Below the pieces are notes generated by a model. The model worked only from the letters and a program-made list of their open reading frames with translations, searched no databases and was not told the origin of the DNA. Both the position numbers and the translations under genes were made by a program. 7,105 nt of DNA from CAYGXH01 sp964354485 (lineage in GTDB: Bacteria; Bacteroidota; Ignavibacteria; UBA10030; SZUA-254), in the NCBI GenBank assembly GCA_964354485.1, contig CAYGZY010000023.1:1-7105 (forward strand). The letters are read 5' to 3'. Below are positions 1 to 6,116 of the stretch, piece by piece. Position 1 is the stretch's first letter; every line of letters begins with the position of its first letter.

Positions 1-1
1 T

Positions 2-1930
2 TTCGTCGACAATTCACAGAGCATGGTCCTACATGGAACGGTTGGCGACCATGCAAAGTTATCGGAGACCATCATGAGTAAAAAATTATTGGATGGCATT
101 TCGTCGGACGTTGAACAGAAGTATTATCTCTTCGACTCGGATGTAAAGGAGCTTGATGATAACATTGAGGATTCCCTTTTATTTCGGGGGGAACAGACAG
201 ACATCGACCGTGCTCTGACAAAGTTGAAAGAAAATATCCAAAGGCACAATGTGCAGGCGGCGTTCCTCGTCTCCGACGGTAATTATACCTCCGGAAAAAA
301 CCCTATCCATGAAGCGGAAGCCCTGGGAATTCCTGTTTACACAATCGGTGTCGGTGATACCAACGAACAGAAAGATATTCTCATTCAGAAAGTATCGACG
401 AATGCGGTCGTGTATGCCGAAAGCCGTGTACCGGTTGATGTGACCGTCGCCGGCGCGGGTATTGAAAATCAGACTGTCGATGTAACTCTATCCGACGGTA
501 AAACGGTGATCGGCAACGAGCTTGTAAACGTTAACAGGCAAACCCGAGCATACCCGGTGAAATTTTATGTGGAGCCGAAGCAGGAAGGCGTGAACAAATA
601 TACAGTTCGCGTGTCGAAAATTCCCGGGGAGATAACGGAAAAGAATAACTCTTCGACGTTCTTCATGAAAGTGCTTAAGCGAAAACTGAATATTGTGATA
701 GTCGGTGGTGCGCCAAGCCCCGACCTTTCAGCAGTCAGACAGATCATTGAGAGCGATCAGCATTATACTGTTACGTCATTCATTCAGAAGCGGGCCGGAG
801 AATTCTACGAAGGACAAATACGCGGACCGCAAATAGATAGTACCGATTGTTTCGTCTTCGTCGGATTTCCGTCGCGGGCGACCGGAACAGAGTCTGTGCG
901 GTTTTTAAAAGAATGGATCGATCAGAAAAAGATTCCCATGCTTTTTATAAACCATAGGCTGGTCGATTATTCGAAACTTCAACCGTTTCTTCCCCTCCTG
1001 CCATTTACATGGGCGGGTGCACCGGCAGGGGAGATCATGGTTACTCCTTCTATTCCGGAAGGACGGCGGACGCACACTCTCGTCATCCTCGATGGAGCGA
1101 TGAGCGCAGAGAGCTGGGTCCGATTACCCCCGATCTACAAATCGCCGGCAACATTCCGTTTAAAACCCGAGGCAGAATTACTAGTATCCTCGAAGCTCCA
1201 GAATATCTCTCTCGAGGAACCTCTCATTGCGACACGGAATATCAACGGACAGAAATCACTAGCAGTTGCCGGATACGGAATCTGGAGGTGGAAGCTCCTT
1301 ACACAGGGAAGCGGAGAGACGGAACAACTCCTCTCCCGATTCCTTACAAGCGCTATTCAGTGGCTCACGACGAGCGATATCAGGGATGCCGTACGTCTCC
1401 GAACGACAAAAGAAGTGTTTACGACTGCTGAACCGGTTGAATTTACGGGAGAGGTATATGATGAAAGACTGGTACCGGTCGATGGCGCCGAGTTCGCCGT
1501 CGAGGTGCGGAAAGGCGAAGAACGGATTCCGTTAGAATTAAAGAGCATCGGGAACGGCAGGTACGAAGGATCCATAGGTGAGATCCCTGAGGGTGATTAC
1601 CGGTTTACCGGTAAGGCGGTCAGGCATGGAAGATTGTTGGGGGAAACAGGGGGAAGATTTACTGTCGGGGAGGTTAATGTCGAGTTCCTTGAAACAAGAA
1701 TGAATAAGACCCTTCTGGAACAGATATCGTACAGATCAGGCGGCGCATACTTCTCCATCGATGAAATGGACAAACTGATAAGGACGGTTGAGCAGGAAGT
1801 ATCATTCACCGCGCGAGAAATCTCGGAAACGAACGAAACCGAGCTATGGAATTGGAAATACCTAGGAGGTTTTATTGTTTGTCTCTTTGCTCTGGAGTGG
1901 CTGCTGCGTAAAAGGAATGGCATGCTGTAG
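2..1930 (+). CDS. VWA-domain membrane protein with amidotransferase-like domain (5' end outside window)
   Basis: The frame is open from base 2, and the first codons read FVDNSQSM, the DxSxS metal-site (MIDAS) motif of VWA domains. The ATG at base 23 is therefore internal and the true start lies upstream. The other MIDAS residues follow: Thr in GEQTD (codon at 197) and Asp in VSDG (codon at 275). After the VWA domain come an Ig-like beta region (about bases 385-680) and an alpha/beta domain beginning LNIVIVGGAPSP (bases 683-1350), resembling the class I glutamine amidotransferase-like fold seen in such proteins; I see no Cys-His-Glu triad. A second beta domain and the motif RSGGAYFS precede a C-terminal helix (about bases 1859-1905) ending LEWLLRKRNGML. 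Family relatives usually have membrane helices before the VWA domain and sit near MoxR/DUF58/BatA-type genes; that part is not visible. Role unknown, probably envelope-associated. At least 642 residues. Confidence 0.9.
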   Translation, partial: FVDNSQSMVLHGTVGDHAKLSETIMSKKLLDGISSDVEQKYYLFDSDVKELDDNIEDSLLFRGEQTDIDRALTKLKENIQRHNVQAAFLVSDGNYTSGKNPIHEAEALGIPVYTIGVGDTNEQKDILIQKVSTNAVVYAESRVPVDVTVAGAGIENQTVDVTLSDGKTVIGNELVNVNRQTRAYPVKFYVEPKQEGVNKYTVRVSKIPGEITEKNNSSTFFMKVLKRKLNIVIVGGAPSPDLSAVRQIIESDQHYTVTSFIQKRAGEFYEGQIRGPQIDSTDCFVFVGFPSRATGTESVRFLKEWIDQKKIPMLFINHRLVDYSKLQPFLPLLPFTWAGAPAGEIMVTPSIPEGRRTHTLVILDGAMSAESWVRLPPIYKSPATFRLKPEAELLVSSKLQNISLEEPLIATRNINGQKSLAVAGYGIWRWKLLTQGSGETEQLLSRFLTSAIQWLTTSDIRDAVRLRTTKEVFTTAEPVEFTGEVYDERLVPVDGAEFAVEVRKGEERIPLELKSIGNGRYEGSIGEIPEGDYRFTGKAVRHGRLLGETGGRFTVGEVNVEFLETRMNKTLLEQISYRSGGAYFSIDEMDKLIRTVEQEVSFTAREISETNETELWNWKYLGGFIVCLFALEWLLRKRNGML

Positions 1931-1998
1931 GAGATATTGACTCTCCGTCGCAGTATCCATTACGGATTCTCATACATAACTGCCTGCCGATAAAGTCG

Positions 1999-2021
1999 CC
2001 CATTTTTTATGGGTTTTTTTT
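1999..2021 (+). terminator. weak intrinsic terminator-like hairpin after the VWA gene
   Basis: CCCAT (1999-2003) and ATGGG (2009-2013) form a 5-bp stem around a five-T loop, followed by eight T (2014-2021). It lies 69 bases past the VWA stop and overlaps the last codons of the convergent minus-strand gene. The stem is short with three GC pairs, so it would be a weak terminator. Only the + strand has the T run downstream of the stem. Confidence 0.4.
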
Positions 2022-2852
2022 ACCGCCTTCTATAAAGAAAAACGGTTTCTCCTGATTTTGCTGGGGATAGTCCAGCTCTGATCCAAGAATGCTGTGAGGT
2101 ATAAGGTAAACAATTAGCGTCAGAACGGCAGCAGTGAATACTACCCGCCGTGGGTATTTGAATTTTTTCAGCGCGAATACAGTGAATAGCCATCCCAGAA
2201 TAGCGATCGCGGTTTTGTTGTCCGTGAGGTCGTTCCCGAAGGGCCAACCGGTCCAGAATTCACCGAAGGAATACCACTGCATTAGTGGTCCAAAGATAAG
2301 TCCTCCTATAGAAAGGAATATGATCGTCCATTTAGCGTATTGCATGAGATTTTTTTCCCCAGTGATTACTTCAAGACCCGCGCGGGTGGAGACCAGCATG
2401 CCTGCGAACATCGCAAGAACGTGTAGGATAAGAACGATCAGAGGCACTTCGCCGCGGAAGCGTACCACAACCGGTTTGTTTTCCGGCAGAAATGCGCTTA
2501 AAGTATCGTTCCTAACATAGATACGGTACTCCAGTTTTCCGGCAGGGGGTTGGTTGGGAAGTTCAGCTGAAATGGTGCCGTCAGAGTACTTCATTGGCAG
2601 CTCCATCCACTCTTCACCGCCCTTGTGGTATCTCCATTCTAACGTGCCGATAATTTCAGAGTCGTTTGTCACAACGCTCATCGGATAATTTGTTGGTCCC
2701 GCGTGTGACCTTTCGAAATGGTATGGAATTTCTTTCCCGCCGAAATTTATTTTCCCGTCAAGAGGGTACGTGGGTCCTGTACGCCGCTGGTAAATAGCTG
2801 CTCCGGCGGTGATGAGTACTGCCAGTATCCAGAGTATAATTGATCGTACCAT
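2007..2852 (-). CDS. unrecognised five-helix integral membrane protein with an extracytoplasmic beta domain
   Basis: I do not recognise a named family. The frame extends upstream to a TTG at 2915, but ATG at 2850-2852 is preferred: it has AAGGGG four bases upstream and gives 281 residues starting directly with a membrane anchor (residues 4-20, IILWILAVLI). Residues about 30-135 look like a soluble beta-rich domain (GTLEWRYHKGGEEWMELP, then AELPNQPPAGKLEYRIYV), probably FN3/Ig-like and outside the cytoplasm. Four more hydrophobic segments follow at about 136-155, 175-194, 213-228 and 237-254. Between the third and fourth helices is a polar aromatic stretch, WTGWPFGNDLTDNK (residues 200-213), that looks conserved by its composition. 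His residues in helix 2 (H144) and after the last helix (H253) could bind a cofactor, but that is speculation. It is convergent with the VWA gene and divergent from the glycosylase gene, so it is likely a single-gene transcript. Confidence 0.8.
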   Translation of the reverse strand: MVRSIILWILAVLITAGAAIYQRRTGPTYPLDGKINFGGKEIPYHFERSHAGPTNYPMSVVTNDSEIIGTLEWRYHKGGEEWMELPMKYSDGTISAELPNQPPAGKLEYRIYVRNDTLSAFLPENKPVVVRFRGEVPLIVLILHVLAMFAGMLVSTRAGLEVITGEKNLMQYAKWTIIFLSIGGLIFGPLMQWYSFGEFWTGWPFGNDLTDNKTAIAILGWLFTVFALKKFKYPRRVVFTAAVLTLIVYLIPHSILGSELDYPQQNQEKPFFFIEGGKKNP

Positions 2853-2855
2853 ATT

Positions 2856-2861
2856 TCCCCT
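2856..2861 (-). promoter_or_regulatory. ribosome binding site of the minus-strand membrane protein
   Basis: Read on the minus strand, AAGGGGAAAT precedes the ATG at 2852. It is among the clearest Shine-Dalgarno-like sites in the window and decides this start over the upstream TTG at 2915. Confidence 0.6.
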
Positions 2862-2903
2862 TATTACAGATAATCTTGTCCGGTTATAAAATGCAAAATT
2901 TGT

Positions 2904-2931
2904 TTGAATTTTCAAAGTATTTCAGTATGTT
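2904..2931 (+). promoter_or_regulatory. candidate promoter for the glycosylase gene, overlapped by two dyads
   Basis: TTGAAT (2904-2909), a 16-base spacer and TATGTT (2926-2931) each match four of six bases of the sigma-70 consensus. The -35 box lies inside the dyad TTTGAA-TT-TTCAAA (2903-2916), and the -10 box lies inside GTATG-TTC-CATAC (2925-2937). The dyads could be operator half-sites. AT-rich DNA produces such matches by chance, so the call is tentative. Confidence 0.25.
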
Positions 2932-2989
2932 CCATACATGTTCTCCAGAAAGTGTATCCGGGGAGTTCCGTAAGATTAGCCAGCTCTTT

Positions 2990-3015
2990 TCTGATTATGT
3001 ACATCAGATTTTTTT
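2990..3015 (+). terminator. terminator-like hairpin in the leader of the glycosylase gene
   Basis: TCTGAT (2990-2995) and ATCAGA (3003-3008) form a 6-bp stem with a 7-base loop, followed by seven T (3009-3015). It ends 14 bases before the glycosylase ATG. No + strand gene lies directly upstream for it to terminate, so if functional it would act as an attenuator. The stem has only two GC pairs. Confidence 0.3.
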
Positions 3016-3029
3016 AACCGTTTTCTGAG

Positions 3030-3761
3030 ATGAGGATAAATACACACAGTCATGCCTGCTCGAAAGCGGGTTTCGGGAGGTTGAATGAAGAAATTGTGCG
3101 ATGCAGGCGTTGTGCACGTCTGGTCAGTTGGCGGCGTCGGATTGCGAAAGAGAAAGTTGCACGCTACAAAGCGTGGAGATACTGGGGAAAGGGAGTTCCT
3201 GGTTTCGGCGATCCAGATGCCCGGCTGCTCATCATCGGACTCGCACCGGCAGCACACGGTGGTAACAGGACCGGACGCATGTTCACGGGCGACCGGAGCG
3301 GTGATTGGCTCTATCGTGCGTTGCACAAATTCGATTTTGCAAATCAACAGTCATCTGTCTCACGCGATGATGGATTGAGATTATTGGATTGCTATATCAC
3401 TGCCGTTGCACGGTGTGTGCCCCCGGCGAACAAATTACTCAGGAAAGAAATTGAAAACTGCCGGCAATATCTTATAGAGGAACTCCGGCTTCTCAGGGAT
3501 CTTCGGGTGATAATCGCACTGGGAAAGGTGGCATTTGAAGCTGTCATTGAATGCTTGCGAAGCATAAACGTGGAAGCCGAGGAAATACATCCGGTCTTCG
3601 CGCACGGTAAATGTTATCGGATGAGTAACGGATTAATACTAATGGTTTCGTTTCACCCGAGTCAGCAAAATACATTTACGGGAAAATTAACGGAGAAAAT
3701 GTTTCATAGCGTATTTCGTCGTGCGAAAGTAATCCTCAATGAGAAAAATATAAAACAGTGA
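3030..3761 (+). CDS. udgB: family 5 uracil-DNA glycosylase (UdgB type)
   Basis: Removes uracil and probably other deaminated bases from DNA as the first step of base excision repair in the cytoplasm. The 243 residues show the family 5 layout: CxxC at C25/C28, then C129 (RCVPPANK) and C144, the four ligands of the iron-sulfur cluster; motif A as GLAPAAHGGNRTGR (70-83), which has Ala where families 1 and 4 carry a polar catalytic residue, a hallmark of this family; FTGDRSGDWLY (85-95); and the C-terminal motif FHPSQQNTFTGKLT with H209 and N214. VPGFGDPDARLLIIGLAP is typical of the N-terminal half. No good Shine-Dalgarno precedes the ATG at 3030, and about eight extra N-terminal residues relative to relatives leave the exact start a little uncertain. 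It is divergent from the membrane protein gene and 41 bases before the dehydrogenase gene on the same strand. Confidence 0.93.
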   Translation: MRINTHSHACSKAGFGRLNEEIVRCRRCARLVSWRRRIAKEKVARYKAWRYWGKGVPGFGDPDARLLIIGLAPAAHGGNRTGRMFTGDRSGDWLYRALHKFDFANQQSSVSRDDGLRLLDCYITAVARCVPPANKLLRKEIENCRQYLIEELRLLRDLRVIIALGKVAFEAVIECLRSINVEAEEIHPVFAHGKCYRMSNGLILMVSFHPSQQNTFTGKLTEKMFHSVFRRAKVILNEKNIKQ

Positions 3762-3790
3762 TTATAGAATTGGTAAACGACAACTAGTCA

Positions 3791-3795
3791 AAAGG
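3791..3795 (+). promoter_or_regulatory. ribosome binding site of the dehydrogenase gene
   Basis: AAAGG sits seven bases before the GTG at 3803. An in-frame TAG at 3785-3787 closes the frame upstream, and this site supports GTG as the start. Confidence 0.5.
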
Positions 3796-3802
3796 TCTAA
3801 TA

Positions 3803-4570
3803 GTGGAAAAGGAATTTCACAATAAGGTTTTTATCATTACCGGTGCATCAAGCGGTATAGGCAGAGCAACTGCTATCATGGCAGTCGATCGCGGGGCAGA
3901 GATCTCTCTGGTTTCCCGCCGGGAGAGTGAACTGCGAACAGTAGCATCTGGCTTCCCGGCCGGGGCAGTGGAAATTATCCCTGCCGATCTGACGAAGGAA
4001 GAAGATCGCCGGCGGGTTGTCAACCGCACGCTCGAACGCTTCGGCGTGATTGATGTTCTGGTGAATGCCGCAGGCATCATCGGCAGTGGTACTATTGAAA
4101 ATACAACGCTCGAGTTCTGGGACAGGATGATGAATGTCAATCTGCGATCCCTGTTTCATCTGACCCAACTTGCTCTTCCTTCTCTCATTGAACAGAAAGG
4201 GAACATCGTGAACGTTTCGAGTGTCACGGGCGTTCGTGCATTTCCCAATGTGCTTGCATACTGTGTGAGTAAAGCCGGTGTCGACCAGCTGACGCACTGT
4301 GCGGCGCTTGAGCTCGGCCCGAAGGGTGTGCGGATTAACGCTGTCGATCCCGGTGTCGTTGTTACGAACCTTCACAGGAACAGCGGTATGGCAGAGGACT
4401 CGTATGAGAAATTCCTTGAGCACAGCAAATCAACGCATCCCATCGGCAGGGTCGGCAAACCCGAAGAGATTGCAGAGCTTATTCTGTTTCTTGCTTCCGA
4501 TCGTGCCGGGTGGATTAACGGCGTAAGCTACAGCATCGACGGCGGCAGAGCACAAACCTGCGCGAGGTAG
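3803..4570 (+). CDS. short-chain dehydrogenase/reductase, classical SDR family, substrate unknown
   Basis: NAD(P)-dependent oxidoreductase of 255 residues, the usual length for classical SDRs. The cofactor-binding TGASSGIG lies at 13-20, D62 (ADLT) follows beta strand 3, NAAG is at 88-91 and structural N112 is in NVNLRS. The catalytic set is S140 (NVSS), Y153 and K157 (YCVSK), followed by VDPGVV (181-186) and a C-terminal SIDGGRA. Arg39 and Arg40 after the second strand suggest preference for NADPH. The GTG start is supported by the upstream AAAGG and by the normal distance to the glycine motif. It lies 41 bases after the glycosylase gene with no terminator between, so co-transcription is possible but functionally unrelated. 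The substrate cannot be read from the sequence; a 3-oxoacyl-ACP reductase-like or sugar/alcohol dehydrogenase role is possible. Its stop codon abuts the heptad repeats directly. Confidence 0.93.
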   Translation: MEKEFHNKVFIITGASSGIGRATAIMAVDRGAEISLVSRRESELRTVASGFPAGAVEIIPADLTKEEDRRRVVNRTLERFGVIDVLVNAAGIIGSGTIENTTLEFWDRMMNVNLRSLFHLTQLALPSLIEQKGNIVNVSSVTGVRAFPNVLAYCVSKAGVDQLTHCAALELGPKGVRINAVDPGVVVTNLHRNSGMAEDSYEKFLEHSKSTHPIGRVGKPEEIAELILFLASDRAGWINGVSYSIDGGRAQTCAR

Positions 4571-4666
4571 GAGCATAGAGCAATGAGCGAAGAGCGAAGA
4601 GCATAGAACAAATAACAACGTACAAAGTACCAACTCCCAAATGACAATTGACCACTGACCAATGAC
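4571..4666 (+). repeat. degenerate seven-base tandem repeat array, first block
   Basis: Starting one base after the dehydrogenase stop, nine units keep strict seven-base phase from 4575 to 4637: ATAGAGC, AATGAGC, GAAGAGC twice, ATAGAAC, AAATAAC, AACGTAC, AAAGTAC, CAACTCC. After a one-base slip, four more follow (4639-4666): AAATGAC, AATTGAC, CACTGAC, CAATGAC. Every unit ends in C, nearly always AC or GC, while the inner word drifts from GAGC-type through GTAC-type to TGAC-type. No gene or RNA is evident here. Confidence 0.85.
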
Positions 4667-4677
4667 ACTCTTTTTTC

Positions 4678-4726
4678 AAAGTACCAAGTACAAAGAACAA
4701 AGTACCAAGTACCAAGTACAAATGAA
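4678..4726 (+). repeat. degenerate seven-base tandem repeat array, GTAC-type block
   Basis: Seven consecutive units in exact phase: AAAGTAC, CAAGTAC, AAAGAAC, AAAGTAC, CAAGTAC, CAAGTAC, AAATGAA. A short CTCTTTTTT spacer separates it from the first block. The last unit is degenerate and borders the GC-rich hairpin. Confidence 0.85.
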
Positions 4727-4759
4727 CCGCCTACGCTCCAAAAGAAGGAACTTCGGCGG
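4727..4759. repeat. GC-rich inverted repeat cassette interrupting the heptad array
   Basis: CCGCC (4727-4731) pairs with GGCGG (4755-4759); a smaller TCC/GGA pairing lies inside the 23-base interior. It is GC-rich at its ends amid A-rich heptads and breaks their period, which suggests an inserted dispersed repeat. Similar CCGCC...GGCGG intergenic cassettes occur in many environmental genomes, to my general recollection, but the family is not identified here. Confidence 0.45.
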
Positions 4760-4765
4760 GCAAGC

Positions 4766-4848
4766 AAATGACACATAACACTTCACCTAACCCAAATGAC
4801 TATTGACCATTGACAAATGACATATTTCCACCCCCAATGACAACTGAC
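4766..4848 (+). repeat. degenerate seven-base tandem repeat array, TGAC-type block
   Basis: Nine units in phase run from 4766 to 4828: AAATGAC, ACATAAC, ACTTCAC, CTAACCC, AAATGAC, TATTGAC, CATTGAC, AAATGAC, ATATTTC. A six-base CACCCC then shifts the phase by one, and CAATGAC and AACTGAC follow (4835-4848). The last unit ends four bases before the ATG of the PLP enzyme, where a ribosome binding site would be expected. Confidence 0.8.
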
Positions 4849-4852
4849 ATCT

Positions 4853-6055
4853 ATGAAAAAGAAACCACGCCTTTCCCTCTCGACCCTTGCAATCCACGGC
4901 AAGCACCTCCATGCCTTTAGAGGACCGGTTGCATTTCCAATTTATCAAACGAGCACATACAGATTCGAAGATTCACACGATGCGATCCGGTACGCGCAAG
5001 GCGACCCGTCGGTATATGTGTATACACGGTATCACAATCCGACGGTCAATGAAGTCGAAGATCGTATTGCTCTTATGGAAGGCGGTGATGCCGCGGCGCT
5101 CTTCTCATCCGGGATGGCAGCGATTTCTACCGTCATCTTGAGTCTCTGTCATACAGGTGAAGAGATTGTAAGCACGCCGGCCCTTTACGGTGGAACGTAC
5201 AGGTTCTTCCGGGACCATCTGCCTGATTATAATATACACGTGAAGTATGTTAATCCATCCTCACTGGAAGATTTACTCTACCTTATCACGCCGAGAACGA
5301 GAGTCGTATACTTCGAAACGCCGACAAATCCCACACTTAGCATCGTGGATATTCAGAAAATTGTGACGACGACGAGAAAAGTGGAAAAAGAGCTGGGAAG
5401 TTCGATTACAGTTGTTATCGACAATACATTCGCGACGATTCTCAATCAGGATCCTTTTGCATACGGTGTTGACATAGTTGTAGAGAGTTCGACGAAGTAT
5501 CTCGGCGGACATGCAGACCTCATCGGCGGTGTCGCCGTAGGAAATAAAAAACTGATCCGGCAAATTAAAGAATGTGCCAAGTATTTCGGCGGCTGTGCCG
5601 ATCCATTTGCAGCATTCCTGCTTGATAGGAGTTTAAAGACCTTTGCGCTCCGTGTCCAGTGTCAGAATGAAAATGCACTGATGCTTGCCAGAGCTCTTGA
5701 GAAACATCCGAAAGTCCGCCGTGTTTTTTATCCCGGCTTGCTAAGTCATCCACAGTACCGACTCGCCCGGAGGCAGATGAATGGCGGATTCGGAGGTATG
5801 GTAACAATAGATCTCAAGGGTGGGGTAAAAGCCGCTGTGAAATTGTGTGATAACCTCCGGATTGCCATCAATGCCATGTCGCTGGGCGGCGTTGAGACGC
5901 TCGTAAGCATTCCTGTTTATTCGTCTCATGTTAACATGAGCAATGAAGAGTTAGCCAGACACGGAGTAACGCCCGGCATGGTTCGTATCTCTGTCGGGAT
6001 CGAAGGGATCGATGATCTCATCAGCGATTTCAGGCAGGCAATGAAAAAAGTGTAA
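4853..6055 (+). CDS. PLP-dependent Cys/Met-metabolism enzyme (cystathionine gamma-synthase/gamma-lyase or methionine gamma-lyase type)
   Basis: Cytoplasmic pyridoxal-phosphate enzyme of the transsulfuration family acting on sulfur amino acids. At 400 residues it has the normal length of the synthase/lyase members; O-acetylhomoserine sulfhydrylases are usually longer. The cofactor lysine is K215 in SSTKYLGGH. Y57/R59 (YTRYHNPT) contact the phosphate of the neighbouring subunit, SSGMAAI (85-91) binds phosphate, Y112 (LYGGT) stacks on the ring, D190 (VIDNTF) holds the pyridine nitrogen and R378 (VRISVGIE) binds the substrate carboxylate. LYGGT carries Gly where well-studied methionine gamma-lyases have Cys (LYGCT), which argues mildly against a pure methionine lyase. 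The start is fixed by an in-frame TGA at 4838-4840 and by STLAIHG near the N-terminus, but no Shine-Dalgarno is visible: heptad repeats run almost to the ATG. Precise reaction unresolved. Confidence 0.93.
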   Translation: MKKKPRLSLSTLAIHGKHLHAFRGPVAFPIYQTSTYRFEDSHDAIRYAQGDPSVYVYTRYHNPTVNEVEDRIALMEGGDAAALFSSGMAAISTVILSLCHTGEEIVSTPALYGGTYRFFRDHLPDYNIHVKYVNPSSLEDLLYLITPRTRVVYFETPTNPTLSIVDIQKIVTTTRKVEKELGSSITVVIDNTFATILNQDPFAYGVDIVVESSTKYLGGHADLIGGVAVGNKKLIRQIKECAKYFGGCADPFAAFLLDRSLKTFALRVQCQNENALMLARALEKHPKVRRVFYPGLLSHPQYRLARRQMNGGFGGMVTIDLKGGVKAAVKLCDNLRIAINAMSLGGVETLVSIPVYSSHVNMSNEELARHGVTPGMVRISVGIEGIDDLISDFRQAMKKV

Positions 6056-6067
6056 TTGTTTATAGAG

Positions 6068-6096
6068 TTGATTAACTTAATTTCATTCTCAATAAG
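6068..6096 (+). promoter_or_regulatory. candidate promoter for the ZIP transporter gene
   Basis: TTGATT (6068-6073), a 17-base spacer and AATAAG (6091-6096) each match four of six consensus bases. Transcription would start close to 6103, leaving a leader of about 14 bases. The gap after the PLP gene shows no terminator, so read-through is also possible. No recognisable Zur or Fur box is seen. Confidence 0.3.
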
Positions 6097-6116
6097 CATC
6101 GAACAACGTCCGGTTA

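Noticed and set aside
1931..1998. Terminator of the minus-strand membrane protein gene
   Set aside because: Only short ATCC/GGAT and CAGT/ACTG pairings without a T run on the minus strand were found.
2853..2915. N-terminal extension of the minus-strand membrane protein to the TTG at 2915
   Set aside because: The extension is polar, precedes a normal membrane anchor and lacks a ribosome binding site, whereas ATG at 2852 has AAGGGG in front.
3085..3378. 97-codon frame inside the glycosylase gene, with GGGAGG four bases before its ATG
   Set aside because: It overlaps the conserved motif A region of a clear family 5 glycosylase in another frame and shows no protein family features; the purine run is explained by glycosylase codons.
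4430..4776. Three overlapping minus-strand open frames with repeated peptides such as VLGTLFF and VLGTWYF
   Set aside because: A seven-base repeat read in triplets gives a seven-residue period in every frame, and the units lack stops on that strand. The frames use TTG or chance starts and have no ribosome binding sites.
4571..4848. CRISPR array
   Set aside because: There are no 24-40 base identical repeats with unique spacers; the period is seven bases and the units are degenerate.
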